A stretch of 64,000 bases of DNA from Sphaerochaeta halotolerans (GTDB lineage Bacteria; Spirochaetota; Spirochaetia; Sphaerochaetales; Sphaerochaetaceae), in assembly GCF_003429665.1 (NCBI RefSeq), contig NZ_QUWK01000009.1:81568-145567 (forward strand). The letters are read 5' to 3'. Under the pieces are notes generated by a model, which was given only the letters and a program-made list of their open reading frames with translations, made no database searches and was not told where the DNA came from. The position numbers and the translations under genes are program-made. Of this stretch, positions 35,390 to 44,093 are shown piece after piece; position 1 is the first letter of the stretch, and every line of letters begins with the position of its first letter.

Positions 35390-36631
35390 ATGGCAAAGAC
35401 GGGATTTGAGCGAAACTTGCAGTACGCCAAGTTTAGTGCCTATGGATTCTTAAAGAATCTGCGATTCTATGAACCCTTCCTGCTGCTGATCTTCTTGGAC
35501 AAGGGCCTGTCCTACATGGAAATCGGTACTCTGTATGCGGTGAGAGAGGTGTCGATCAACATCATGGAGGTCCCATCCGGGGTTTTTGCTGACAGCTTGG
35601 GTAGGCGGTTGACCATGGTTTTCTCTTTTCTGGCCTATATTTTCAGTTTCATCGTCTTTTTTGTTGCACAAGAGTTTGCCATCCTGCTTATAGCTATGGT
35701 TTTCTATGCCTTTGGTGATGCGTTTAGAACGGGCACCCACAAGGCAATGATTTTCGACTATCTCAGAATGAAAGGTTGGGAGAAGCAGAAGACCCACTAT
35801 TATGGCAGTACGAGGGCCTGGTCACAACGTGGATCTGCAATCTCTGCTTTAATTGCCGCTTTCCTGGTCTTTTACAATGGTTCCTATGCCCCCATATTCC
35901 TTTTTACCATAATTCCCTATGTTCTGAACCTGTTTTTAATCCTGAGCTATCCAAAGGATTTGGATGGGCCGAGGCATACAAGTGACAAGCGGATCAGGGA
36001 TGAGTTTGCTACTGTTTTACGCTCCTTGGTGAAGACCATGAAGAGTTGGTCCATGGTACGTACCATCTCCAGCCAAGCACTTTTCAGTGGGTACTACAAG
36101 GCATTCAAGGACTATCTGCAGCCAATCTTGCAGACATTCGCGCTCAGCCTTCCTGTTTTGCTTGCATATGAAGACCAAGAACGAACTGCCTTGATCGTGG
36201 GAATCGTCTACTCAATCTTGTATGCAACCACTGCTATTGCTTCCAGCAATTCCGGTAGGTTCTCAGAGCATTTCAGCCAACTGGCATCTCCTTTGAACAT
36301 CACCTTGGTTGTAGGCATTTCCCTTGGGTTGGTAAGTGGTCTGTTGCTGCATCTTAGGTATGCTACATTGGCAGTGGTCTTGTATCTGGGAATCTACATT
36401 CTTGAAAATTTGAGAAAACCTATGGGCATTCACTATGTGAGTGACCAAATGGACCAAGCATCCCTTGCAAGCGCACTTTCAGTGGAGTCTCAGGCTGAGT
36501 CCTTTTTTGCTGCAGGTATCGCGCTTCTGTTGGGGTGGATGAGTACCTTGTTTGGTGTAGGGCTCGGCATCATGGTGGTTTCTGGAATTTGCCTGCTCTT
36601 TGGACTGATAGTAAGACTGCCTACTCGGTAG
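35390..36631 (+). CDS. Major facilitator superfamily transporter
   Basis: A 413-residue protein with twelve predicted helices. After helix 2 it carries EVPSGVFADSLGRRLTMVFS, the MFS loop 2-3 signature (G-x3-D-x2-GRR). Substrate unknown. The LacI gene just upstream suggests a sugar or nucleoside, but MFS proteins of this type (DHA-like with EVPSG) are also drug or metabolite exporters. The 3' end overlaps the convergent PII-like gene by about 11 bases. Confidence 0.85.
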   Translation: MAKTGFERNLQYAKFSAYGFLKNLRFYEPFLLLIFLDKGLSYMEIGTLYAVREVSINIMEVPSGVFADSLGRRLTMVFSFLAYIFSFIVFFVAQEFAILLIAMVFYAFGDAFRTGTHKAMIFDYLRMKGWEKQKTHYYGSTRAWSQRGSAISALIAAFLVFYNGSYAPIFLFTIIPYVLNLFLILSYPKDLDGPRHTSDKRIRDEFATVLRSLVKTMKSWSMVRTISSQALFSGYYKAFKDYLQPILQTFALSLPVLLAYEDQERTALIVGIVYSILYATTAIASSNSGRFSEHFSQLASPLNITLVVGISLGLVSGLLLHLRYATLAVVLYLGIYILENLRKPMGIHYVSDQMDQASLASALSVESQAESFFAAGIALLLGWMSTLFGVGLGIMVVSGICLLFGLIVRLPTR

Positions 36632-36941
36632 AGCCTCCAAAAGCTATAAATCGCTCTACATCGATACAAAATGCAATGCCAGAGCCAGGCTCAGTAAGCA
36701 AAGGGAGGTTCTTGATTGTCTCCAACACTTTCCCTGTCAACCCCGATCCGACAAGAATGAGTAACATGTCTTTCTCAGGGACCAGTGGGAGGCCAAAGAA
36801 CTTCACATCCTCTTCCTTTCCAGTTCCCCGTGCAGGGAGAATGGTACCGCCTGTAGCTCCGGCTTTACGGGCGACATCCATGACTGTTTCTGCCATACCT
36901 TTGTTTACAATACAAGTGATTAGGGTGTGGGGTGTTTCCAT
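36621..36941 (-). CDS. PII-like signal protein
   Basis: A 106-residue protein with a PII-superfamily fold signature: TLITCIVNKGMAETVMDVAR, then GATGGTILPARGTG and EKDMLLILVG. Length fits PII-like proteins. It lacks the Tyr-containing T-loop of GlnB/GlnK, so classical uridylylation is unlikely. AAGGAGG precedes the ATG at 36941. No ammonium transporter is next to it; the partner is unknown. Converges with the MFS gene. Confidence 0.75.
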   Translation of the reverse strand: METPHTLITCIVNKGMAETVMDVARKAGATGGTILPARGTGKEEDVKFFGLPLVPEKDMLLILVGSGLTGKVLETIKNLPLLTEPGSGIAFCIDVERFIAFGGSTE

Positions 36942-36976
36942 CGGGTGCCTCCTTGTATTCCAAGTATCAATCATAC

Positions 36977-37136
36977 AATGAAAGGTATCAATACCCCAGG
37001 GCAAGCCCTGGACTCAGGAGGCGTTGCCTCCTTTTCGTTTACCCCAAGGGACGGGGTATCTCACCTTGCTATCCCGGCACTTGCTCCAGAAAGGAATCAT
37101 CATGCTGATTCCTTTCCTCTCGCTCCGTTGGGGAAT
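36977..37136 (+). repeat. Dispersed hairpin-rich repeat, copy A
   Basis: About 160 bases with four nested potential hairpins: CCAGGGC/GCCCTGG (36996-37011), AGGAGGC/GCCTCCT (37016-37032), ACCCC/GGGGT (37041-37057) and a perfect 11-bp stem at 37089-37099/37106-37116. The second copy lies inverted at 27578-27734. A through frame (INTPGQALDSGGVASFSF) is also open in both copies. It lies upstream of the PII-like gene and before two small genes. Confidence 0.85.
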
Positions 37137-37249
37137 AAAAAAGAACTATGGGAAAGGGCTTGCCTTTCAGCCAAGAAATCCAAAAAGATTTCCACTGTGA
37201 CAGTATATGTCTCTCCAAGGGAGTTATGCTAACGTTGTAGGAGGCTCTT

Positions 37250-37510
37250 ATGAAAACTTGGAGAGATGACCAGATAGAGCTTACGAGAGAAATCATTGAG
37301 AATGTGGACATTGTCGCTTTTACGTTCTCCCTTATCGGGAAAAACAAGGGTTGTTATCTTGACCACCTGGACGGAAGGTTTGGATACATTACCATGGAAG
37401 ATGCTCTGGCATATCGTTATCGTGTTTTCAATTATGAAAGTGATGTTCTTGAAGGGGAGTATGACACCCTTGATGCATTGATTGATAACGGATGGAAGGT
37501 AAGTACATGA
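37250..37510 (+). CDS. Small hypothetical protein
   Basis: An 86-residue soluble protein, acidic, with no motif I recognise (WRDDQIELTREIIENVDIV, later DALAYRYRVFNYESDVLEG). A good ribosome site TAGGAGG precedes the ATG. The stop overlaps the next start (ATGA at 37507-37510), so it is coupled to the zinc-ribbon protein. Confidence 0.65.
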   Translation: MKTWRDDQIELTREIIENVDIVAFTFSLIGKNKGCYLDHLDGRFGYITMEDALAYRYRVFNYESDVLEGEYDTLDALIDNGWKVST

Positions 37511-37893
37511 AGAGAAAAAGATCACCCTATATTCCCTTTGTTTCTGAGAAGTATTCACCTGATTATGTAGAGCTTGCACACAAGGCTACTTTTGCCAATG
37601 AAAGTCAGATTCTGGAAAGTGATAGCTGCACTTGTTTCTATTGTGGCCATACATTCAATCCAAAGGATGAGGAAAGGCTGTACTGGATTACAGAGAGTGC
37701 GGGGAGAGAGAAAACCTTGCAGTGTCCCATGTGTGGCATTGATTGTTTGATAGGGAATGCCTCTGGGTTTCCGATTCACGACCCTGAGTTCATTACAATC
37801 TGCACAGAGTCTTGGTTTGGGGGTATCAGCAGAATCAGTGATGGGCTCACGGTAGAGAGGCTTGCCTTGGCAGATATCCTTTTGGATGACTGA
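37507..37893 (+). CDS. Small zinc-ribbon protein
   Basis: A 128-residue protein with CFYCG (Cys43/Cys46) and CPMCG (Cys73/Cys76), a four-Cys zinc ribbon, then IGNASGFPIHDPEFI. Proteins of this kind occur widely as uncharacterised cytosolic proteins. Start overlaps the upstream stop. An in-frame extension to 37492 lies inside the upstream gene. A terminator begins at its stop codon. Confidence 0.75.
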   Translation: MKRKRSPYIPFVSEKYSPDYVELAHKATFANESQILESDSCTCFYCGHTFNPKDEERLYWITESAGREKTLQCPMCGIDCLIGNASGFPIHDPEFITICTESWFGGISRISDGLTVERLALADILLDD

Positions 37894-37928
37894 AAACCCC
37901 TGAGGCCGAGACAAGCCAAAGGGGTTTT
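37893..37928. terminator. Bidirectional terminator
   Basis: AAAACCCC (37893-37900) pairs with GGGGTTTT (37921-37928), with A and T runs on both sides. It closes the two small genes and probably also the converging chvE-mmsAB operon. Confidence 0.75.
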
Positions 37929-37951
37929 CCAGAAGCAGGAACGATGAAAAA

Positions 37952-39166
37952 TCAAGCCACTTTAGAAGACCTTGATTTCGAATACAGGTCGAATGCAACA
38001 GCTGAAAGCAAGATAAAACCCTTGATTGTTTGCTGCCAGTCAGTGCTGATACCTATGATGGACATTCCATTATTCAGTACTCCAATGAATAGCCCTCCTA
38101 CTACAGCTCCAATTACTGTCCCGACCCCTCCTGAGACAGCGGAACCACCGACATAACAAGCGGCAATGGCATCCATCTCAAAGTTCTGCCCGGCCTTTGG
38201 AGTGGCGGAGTTGAGGCGCGCGGTAAATACCATCGCTGCTACCGTAGCCAGAATCGCCATATTGGTGTAGATCCAAAACATCACCCATTTGACCTTGACT
38301 CCCGACAACTCAGCGGCTTTCCTGTTTCCTCCGAGGGCATAAATATAACGACCTTGCACAGTCTTGGATGCGACAAACTGGTACCCTACGACGAGGACGC
38401 CCAGCAGGATCAAGACATTGGGAAATCCTTTGTAGACGGCGAACACGATGGTGAAAGCCGCAAGAACTGCAGCTATGAAGATTACCTTCACGAGCCAGAT
38501 TCCCGTAGGAAGCAAATCAAAGGCATACTCCTTCTGTTTTTTTCGCTTTTGAATTTCACTGAAGGTAATTAGCGCTACAATCAGGAACCCGATCAATAAG
38601 GTGAAAACATGAAGATGTACAGCCCCTATCGTAGCTCCCCCAAATGGATCAGGAATGTACCCGGACGAAATCATTTGGAACTCCTCGGGGAACGGAGCTT
38701 TTGTCTGTCCTTTCATAATGACCTGTCCCAAACCGCGAAAAATCAACATGCCGGCTAACGTTGCAATGAACGGAGGGACATTCACGAAAGCAATCCAGAA
38801 TCCTTGCCACATCCCAATCAATGTTCCGCATAGCAACGCAAGGAATATCGATAAATACGGGTTCCACTGAAGGTCTACCATCATCACACCGCATAGGGCA
38901 CCAATGAAACAGACCATGGATCCTACAGAAAGGTCGATGTTTCCCGTCAACGTACACAGCAACATACCAACAGCAAGAATCAGGACATAGCTGTTCTGAA
39001 GCACCAAATTCGTCAAATTTACCGGTCTGAAAAAGATACCGTCCGTCAAGAGACCAAAAGCAACCATCGCCACAGCCAAGGCGATGACCATCATGTACTG
39101 CCTTATATTCTTTTTCAAGATTGCAATTAAGCCACTCATCCCATACTCCTTATCATATGCACTCAT
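37952..39166 (-). CDS. mmsB: Monosaccharide ABC transporter permease (MmsB/GguB-like)
   Basis: A 404-residue BPD_transp_2 permease with about ten or more helices and the GNIDLSVGSMVCFIGA motif of ribose/xylose-type permeases. The ~400-residue length with an extra central segment (FSEIQKRKKQKEYAFDLL) fits the MmsB/GguB multiple-sugar group rather than RbsC (~320). Third gene of the binding protein-ATPase-permease operon. The C-terminus has GVLNNGMSIIGISTDWQQ, typical. Confidence 0.9.
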   Translation of the reverse strand: MSAYDKEYGMSGLIAILKKNIRQYMMVIALAVAMVAFGLLTDGIFFRPVNLTNLVLQNSYVLILAVGMLLCTLTGNIDLSVGSMVCFIGALCGVMMVDLQWNPYLSIFLALLCGTLIGMWQGFWIAFVNVPPFIATLAGMLIFRGLGQVIMKGQTKAPFPEEFQMISSGYIPDPFGGATIGAVHLHVFTLLIGFLIVALITFSEIQKRKKQKEYAFDLLPTGIWLVKVIFIAAVLAAFTIVFAVYKGFPNVLILLGVLVVGYQFVASKTVQGRYIYALGGNRKAAELSGVKVKWVMFWIYTNMAILATVAAMVFTARLNSATPKAGQNFEMDAIAACYVGGSAVSGGVGTVIGAVVGGLFIGVLNNGMSIIGISTDWQQTIKGFILLSAVAFDLYSKSRSSKVA

Positions 39167-39218
39167 TCAATTCATTATCGGATCCTATGCTACAACATCG
39201 CCGGGTGAACAGCGTGTC

Positions 39219-40766
39219 TCAATTATTCAGAATATTGCGCATGATTTCCTCCTGGGTTGCAGTCTCCCCGGATAATTCTGCAGTGATTTTGCCCTCACTC
39301 ATTACATAAATTCTATCACTCATTCCAATAATCTCCGGCATCTCACTGGAAATCAGGATGCATGCCAACCCTTGGGCAGCAAGTGAGTTGATGATTGTAT
39401 AGATCTCATGCTTCGTCCCAACATCAATACCACGGGTAGGTTCATCAAGAATCAGGACCCTTGGATCTGTGAATAACCATTTTGACAGTACAACCTTCTG
39501 CTGATTACCTCCTGATAGATTTCCTGTCTGCTGGAGAATCGTCGGCGTCTTTGTATTGAGCCGCTTGCAGAACTCTTCTGCCACGATATTCTCCTCGTGC
39601 TCATTGATTACAGAAGCCTTGGAAATTTTCTTCAGCTTGGCAAGCGTAGTATTTTCCTTGATATTCTGGATTAGTATCAAGCCAAATTCCTTTCGGTCCT
39701 CAGGTACATAGGCAACACCGTGTGCAATAGCTTTGGGAATCGTACTGATGTCGACATCTTTACCTTCAAGTAATGTTCTTCCGGTGATATTCTCCCCATA
39801 TGCGTGGCCGAACACACTCATGGCGAGTTCGGTACGTCCTGCACCAACCAGACCGGCCAAACCCACAACCTCCCCTACGCGAACTTGGATGTTTACACCA
39901 TCAAGTTTTTTCCGTTCTGGATTGTCGGGATTTTGGACTGTCCAGTCCTTAATCTCAAACAGGACATCCCCTATGGGATTATCTCTTTTGGGAAACATAT
40001 CGGTTATCTCCCGTCCTACCATCCCTTTGATGATTCGCTCTTCACTAATTGATACAGGGGTATCCTTTTTACGTTCCACATCGAGCGTTTCAATTGTTTT
40101 ACCGTCCCGCAGTATCGTTATGGAATCGGCAACAGCAGCAACCTCATTAAGTTTATGAGAGATCAACACAGAAGAGATGTTGTCCTTGTCACGCAGTTCC
40201 TTGAGGATATCGAGTAGATGCTGGCTATCTCTTTCATTGAGTGCACTCGTAGGCTCATCAAGAATCAGCAACTTGGCGTGTTTAGCCAGAGCCTTGGCAA
40301 TCTCAACCATCTGTTGCTTGCCCACCCCCAGCTTGTTCACGGGGATGTTGGGATTCTCGTGGAGTCCGATTCGTTCCATATACTTCAATGCATCTTCACG
40401 CGTCTTGTCCCAGTTGATGATATTGAATTTTGCCCGTTCGTCACCAATGAACATATTTTCAGCTATGGAAAGATAGGGGCTCAACGCTAATTCCTGATGG
40501 ATGATGACAATACCCGCTTGTTCACTCTGCCTAATGCTGGAGAACGTGCAGTGCTTGCCCTCGAACAAGATATCTCCTTCATAGGTTCCATGTGGATACA
40601 CCCCTGAGAGAACTTTCATCAATGTCGACTTTCCTGCTCCGTTCTCACCAACCAAAGCGTGAATTTCATGTGTCTTTACATCCAGGCTGACGTCGTCAAG
40701 CGCTTTTACACCTGGGAAAACCTTGGTGATATGCTTCATCGACAGCAGAATAGAATTGTTTGGCAT
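39219..40766 (-). CDS. mmsA: Monosaccharide ABC transporter ATPase (MmsA/GguA-like)
   Basis: A 515-residue tandem ATPase. The first half has Walker A GENGAGKST, signature LGVGKQQMVEIAK and Walker B LLILDEPT; the second has the degenerate GLVGAGRTEL, signature LSGGNQQK and LILDEPTRG, as in RbsA-type proteins. The start at 40766 follows GGGGAGATATGT; an extension to 40805 is not supported. 120 bases and a hairpin separate it from the binding-protein gene. A wide intercistronic spacing of this kind is seen in the other importers here. Confidence 0.93.
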   Translation of the reverse strand: MPNNSILLSMKHITKVFPGVKALDDVSLDVKTHEIHALVGENGAGKSTLMKVLSGVYPHGTYEGDILFEGKHCTFSSIRQSEQAGIVIIHQELALSPYLSIAENMFIGDERAKFNIINWDKTREDALKYMERIGLHENPNIPVNKLGVGKQQMVEIAKALAKHAKLLILDEPTSALNERDSQHLLDILKELRDKDNISSVLISHKLNEVAAVADSITILRDGKTIETLDVERKKDTPVSISEERIIKGMVGREITDMFPKRDNPIGDVLFEIKDWTVQNPDNPERKKLDGVNIQVRVGEVVGLAGLVGAGRTELAMSVFGHAYGENITGRTLLEGKDVDISTIPKAIAHGVAYVPEDRKEFGLILIQNIKENTTLAKLKKISKASVINEHEENIVAEEFCKRLNTKTPTILQQTGNLSGGNQQKVVLSKWLFTDPRVLILDEPTRGIDVGTKHEIYTIINSLAAQGLACILISSEMPEIIGMSDRIYVMSEGKITAELSGETATQEEIMRNILNN

Positions 40767-40853
40767 ACATATCTCCCCGCAATATAGACTGGAACCCGAT
40801 TCCAAATCAGCTACAGGCAGATGGTACCGGGTTCGCGGTTTTGCGATACAATT

Positions 40854-40875
40854 CCGGCCTCTGTGATGAGGCCGG
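40854..40875 (-). promoter_or_regulatory. Intercistronic stem-loop after the chvE-like gene
   Basis: CCGGCCT (40854-40860) and AGGCCGG (40869-40875) form a perfect 7-bp GC stem with an 8-base loop between the binding-protein and ATPase genes. No T run follows on the minus strand, so partial attenuation or 3'-end protection is more likely than full termination. Confidence 0.55.
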
Positions 40876-40886
40876 ATACATACATG

Positions 40887-41984
40887 TTACAGTCCAAGCT
40901 CAGCGGCTGTATGGTAGCCGGTATCGACTACTTCAGCTATGAGATTGTCCTTTGTGACAATAACAGACTTCAGAAGAACAGAGGGAACAATATATGGCTT
41001 GCCGTTCTTGATGGAGTCATTGTCATAACTGGTGGTATCGAGACCCTGGGGAACTTCACCACGCATGATGGTGTCAACGAGCTCAACAGTAGCCTGCCCG
41101 AGTACGCGGGTATCCTTGAGGACAGTTGCATACTGTTCTCCAGCGAGAATTGATTTACAGGATGCTACAATACAGTCCTGACCACCGACAACGGGCAACG
41201 GCTTGCCAGGTGTGCCATATCCAACTGCCTTGCAAGCCTCAAGCGTGGAAAGACTGATTGGATCATAGGGGGAAAGAATTCCATCGAGCGTCTGGTTGGT
41301 ATAGTGAGCAGAAAGGAGATTTTCCATTCTGGACATTGCCAATTCATTACTCCAGCGAAGTGTTCCTACCGTGTCCATGCCCTGCTGGCCTGAACCGATC
41401 TTGAGGGTACCGTTGTCGAAATAGGGTTTGAGCCTATCCATTGCACCGTCATAGAACATATAGGCATTGTTGTCGTCAGGAGATCCACCGAACAGCTCAA
41501 TCAGCAATGGCTTTTTTTTGGGATTGTCGAGATTCATCCCCTGGATAAGGATGTCACCCATCTGCTGGCCGACAGCATAGTTGTCAAATGACAGATAGTA
41601 GTCGACATTTGGTGACTTCATGATCAGACGGTCGTATGCGATTACCGGGATCCCTTCATTAGCGGCTTTTGCGAGAACATTGCTCAATGCCGATCCATCA
41701 ATTGAGGCAATGACGAGTACCTGGGCTCTCTTGGTAATCAGATCTTCAATCTGGCGAACCTGAGTAGGAATGTCATCGTCTGAGAACTGTAGGTCAACCT
41801 TGTATCCGAGCTCTTCCAAGCCACTCTTGACCGCAGCTCCATCCTTATTCCAGCGTTCCTCTGATCTGGTAGGCATAACCACTCCGATCAATCCTTTTGT
41901 TGAAGAGGTTTCAGCAGCCCCTCCTGCAAAAATCATGTTCATTGCAATCAGTAGTACCATTGTCACTACGAGCACCTTTTTCAT
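40887..41984 (-). CDS. chvE: Multiple-sugar-binding periplasmic protein (ChvE-like)
   Basis: A 365-residue periplasmic-binding-protein type 1. Signal peptide MKKVLVVTMVLLIAMNMIFA then GGAAETSS. VIAYDRLIMKSPNVDYYLSF and DQVRQIEDLITKRAQVL-like text (TQVRQIEDLITKRAQ) fits the ChvE/XylF group that binds pentoses and hexoses. First gene of the operon; promoter and LacI-type operator lie just upstream. The exact sugar is not determined. Confidence 0.9.
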   Translation of the reverse strand: MKKVLVVTMVLLIAMNMIFAGGAAETSSTKGLIGVVMPTRSEERWNKDGAAVKSGLEELGYKVDLQFSDDDIPTQVRQIEDLITKRAQVLVIASIDGSALSNVLAKAANEGIPVIAYDRLIMKSPNVDYYLSFDNYAVGQQMGDILIQGMNLDNPKKKPLLIELFGGSPDDNNAYMFYDGAMDRLKPYFDNGTLKIGSGQQGMDTVGTLRWSNELAMSRMENLLSAHYTNQTLDGILSPYDPISLSTLEACKAVGYGTPGKPLPVVGGQDCIVASCKSILAGEQYATVLKDTRVLGQATVELVDTIMRGEVPQGLDTTSYDNDSIKNGKPYIVPSVLLKSVIVTKDNLIAEVVDTGYHTAAELGL

Positions 41985-42006
41985 ACACAGCCTCCTTAAA
42001 GCTTTT

Positions 42007-42065
42007 ATGCGTTTACGTTAACGCATTACACTAATTATTGTTTAATCATTTTGCAGATAAGTCAA
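42007..42065 (-). promoter_or_regulatory. Promoter and LacI-type operator of the chvE operon
   Basis: On the minus strand TTGACT (42060-42065), 17 bases, then AACAAT (42037-42042). Just downstream, the 20-base near-palindrome at 42007-42026 (halves ATGCGTTAAC and ATGCGTTTAC facing each other, centred on CG) would cover the transcription start. A half site TTGCGTTAAC sits about 150 bases upstream at 42181. The rest of 42066-42259 holds nothing recognised. Confidence 0.6.
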
Positions 42066-42259
42066 GAAAATAATTTATGATTCTTGCATAATTGCTACTA
42101 AGTACTAATAATAAATATAGATAAATAATGGCTATAGATTGTAAGTAAGTATACTCAAGCTGAAAGTAGACACCAAGAATTTGCGTTAACGTACTCTAGT
42201 TTTGTGTAAGGTGTCTGTAATGAAGTGGGGATGCAACTATTCATGAAAGATGTAAATAG

Positions 42260-43033
42260 TTATACGTAGTCAGCCTTGGTAATTTCAAATACTTCATAGG
42301 GATAGTCCAATTCATATCCAAGTTTTTCTGCCAAGTGGAGTGAAGGTTCCGTGTGTGCATCCCAAGAGGGGAAGAGGTCACGTTCCAAACAGGAAAGAAT
42401 GAGTTTGGCACTACATGCAAGTGCCAAGCCTTTCCTGCGGTAAGGCATTTTTGTATCTACTTCAACCTCTATCCCGTTGTGATACCTGCAGTACGTCGAG
42501 GCGCCAGCAACAACCTCTGCATCCTTCAGTATAACGAAACCCAGTCCCAAGTCTCGAAAACGTTCATAGGTGGGAAATTGACTTACGAGATTGTGGCTCC
42601 AAGACTCAGAGAGGATGTAGTGGTAGAGAATTTCATCGATTTCTACTATCCTGTACATAGGTGACAAGGAATCAACCAGCCTGCCCAGATGAGCTTTGTC
42701 AAACGAAGCTTCCTTTTTCAGTGCATAGCGAGTGAACTGTTTAGCTTTTGAACCATACGTTGCTCTGATCATCTGTTCCCACGCCTGGCTCTTGGGAACA
42801 AGAAGCCGGGTTTCCCATCGCCCAAGCCCTTCCTGAAAATGCAGGAGCTCATTTGAAGGTTCACCGGCAAGTAGGCAGTAGTCGCCCAATAGTACAAAGG
42901 CAGAGTGGGGGTTCTCCCGGTCGTCTCCATAGATTTCCCCCATGATACCTTGCATGCACGAACGTAAGAGGGTGTCATGCCATCCTTGAAAGAGAGAATT
43001 TACCTTTTTCGTCTCAACAAGTCTCTGTATCAT
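42260..43033 (-). CDS. GNAT-family acetyltransferase
   Basis: A ~257-residue protein. The C-terminal half has the GNAT acetyl-CoA site MPYRRKGLALACSAKLI and ends in SLHLAEKLGYELDYPY. The N-terminal half (SFVLLGDYCLLAGEPSNELL-like region) matches the layout of the two-lobed GNAT_acetyltran proteins. GGAGAAGGG precedes the ATG at 43033. Target unknown. 57 bases separate it from the DUF3147-like gene on the same strand. Confidence 0.82.
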   Translation of the reverse strand: MIQRLVETKKVNSLFQGWHDTLLRSCMQGIMGEIYGDDRENPHSAFVLLGDYCLLAGEPSNELLHFQEGLGRWETRLLVPKSQAWEQMIRATYGSKAKQFTRYALKKEASFDKAHLGRLVDSLSPMYRIVEIDEILYHYILSESWSHNLVSQFPTYERFRDLGLGFVILKDAEVVAGASTYCRYHNGIEVEVDTKMPYRRKGLALACSAKLILSCLERDLFPSWDAHTEPSLHLAEKLGYELDYPYEVFEITKADYV

Positions 43034-43090
43034 AAAGCCCTTCTCCAGTATCGAGCAGCTTCCAGAGGAATACAAGAGGAAAGATAAAAT

Positions 43091-43444
43091 TCATAGAGCT
43101 GCTATATTGTAGTGTTTGAGGATGGCGATGAGTAGAAAATAGAGGACAATAGTAGCCCCACTAGCAAGTAAAAAACTCACCCAGAACGCTATCCCGCGAT
43201 TAAGCAAGAAGGGGAAAAGAACAAAAAAGGCGAGGGAAGGAAGGACCAGGAAGAAAATGGATTGGGAAAGCTGGGCTATAGCGGTGTCTTGGGTTTTTTC
43301 AAAGTGCATCCAGAGGATTGCAAGCAGTGAGGTTAACGGGAGAGAAGCAATCAGGGCACCGAACACTGAACTGCGTTTCGCTACCTCGCTTACCAGAACG
43401 ATGGTGAGAGCAGAAATTCCAATTTTAATGATGTAGTACCACAT
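43091..43444 (-). CDS. DUF3147-like small membrane protein
   Basis: A ~117-residue protein with four hydrophobic helices; GALIASLPLTSLLAILWMH and FFLVLPSLAFFVLFPFLLN are typical of DUF3147. No known function. GGAGG lies 5 bases before the ATG at 43444; a longer frame to 43465 begins upstream of this site. Divergent from the lipoprotein gene. Confidence 0.75.
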   Translation of the reverse strand: MWYYIIKIGISALTIVLVSEVAKRSSVFGALIASLPLTSLLAILWMHFEKTQDTAIAQLSQSIFFLVLPSLAFFVLFPFLLNRGIAFWVSFLLASGATIVLYFLLIAILKHYNIAAL

Positions 43445-43541
43445 GTTGTCCTCCATTTTACCCAAAATCTTGCCTCGCCATGTGATTGCCAGAAAAAAGC
43501 TTTACAGGAATCAGCACATTGACGCTATACTAGAAACTACC

Positions 43542-44093
43542 ATGAAAAAAACCATGATATTTCCTTCTATTTTGCTCTTTCTCTTGTTGAGTTGCAACCA
43601 GTTTCTGTTTGCAGGAACCTTATCTGAGGAAAAAGCCAAGAGTTTAGCCGACACCGAATTTGTATTCCCAACTGATCTCCTCAAAGATTCCCCGGTACTG
43701 ATTGCCCTGAATATCGGTACATCCAGGGAAAATGGGGAAATGCAGCAGGAGGCTCTTATCGATTGGCAGAATGTCATTGAGAGTAGTTCGTTTTCGTTTC
43801 AATCTGCTCCATTGTATCACATCTCTGTAATTGAGGGTGCTCCCTTCTTTGTCCGTGGTGCCATACGTAGAGGACTTGCTGAGAGTTTTGGTGATCTGAT
43901 CGATCCCAAGCGAGGTGCGGTATTGTTTCTCTCTAAAGCGGAGAAATTTGCCAAACAGGCAGAAATACCCATAGATGGGGAGCCAACCATGGTGGTTGTC
44001 AGATCCGATGGTAAAATTACCGGGTATGTAAAGGGGCGGGTAGATTCTCTCGCCCTTTCCAATCTTGCTGCTATCTGGGAGAAGGCCAGGTGA
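43542..44093 (+). CDS. Putative exported lipoprotein with thioredoxin-like layout
   Basis: A 183-residue protein. MKKTMIFPSILLFLLLSC gives a hydrophobic signal followed by a lipobox (LLSC), so lipidation at Cys18 is expected. The body alternates strands and helices (SPVLIALNIGTSRENGEM, then YHISVIEGAPFFVRGAIR, and PTMVVVRSDGKITGYVKG), similar in order to thioredoxin-fold proteins, but no CxxC is present. Family not identified. A longer frame upstream to 43443 crosses the divergent promoter and is rejected. The stop overlaps the GTG start of the next gene. Confidence 0.65.
   Translation: MKKTMIFPSILLFLLLSCNQFLFAGTLSEEKAKSLADTEFVFPTDLLKDSPVLIALNIGTSRENGEMQQEALIDWQNVIESSSFSFQSAPLYHISVIEGAPFFVRGAIRRGLAESFGDLIDPKRGAVLFLSKAEKFAKQAEIPIDGEPTMVVVRSDGKITGYVKGRVDSLALSNLAAIWEKAR

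Noticed and set aside
40821..41153. 110-codon plus frame opposite chvE
   Set aside because: Shadow of the binding-protein gene.
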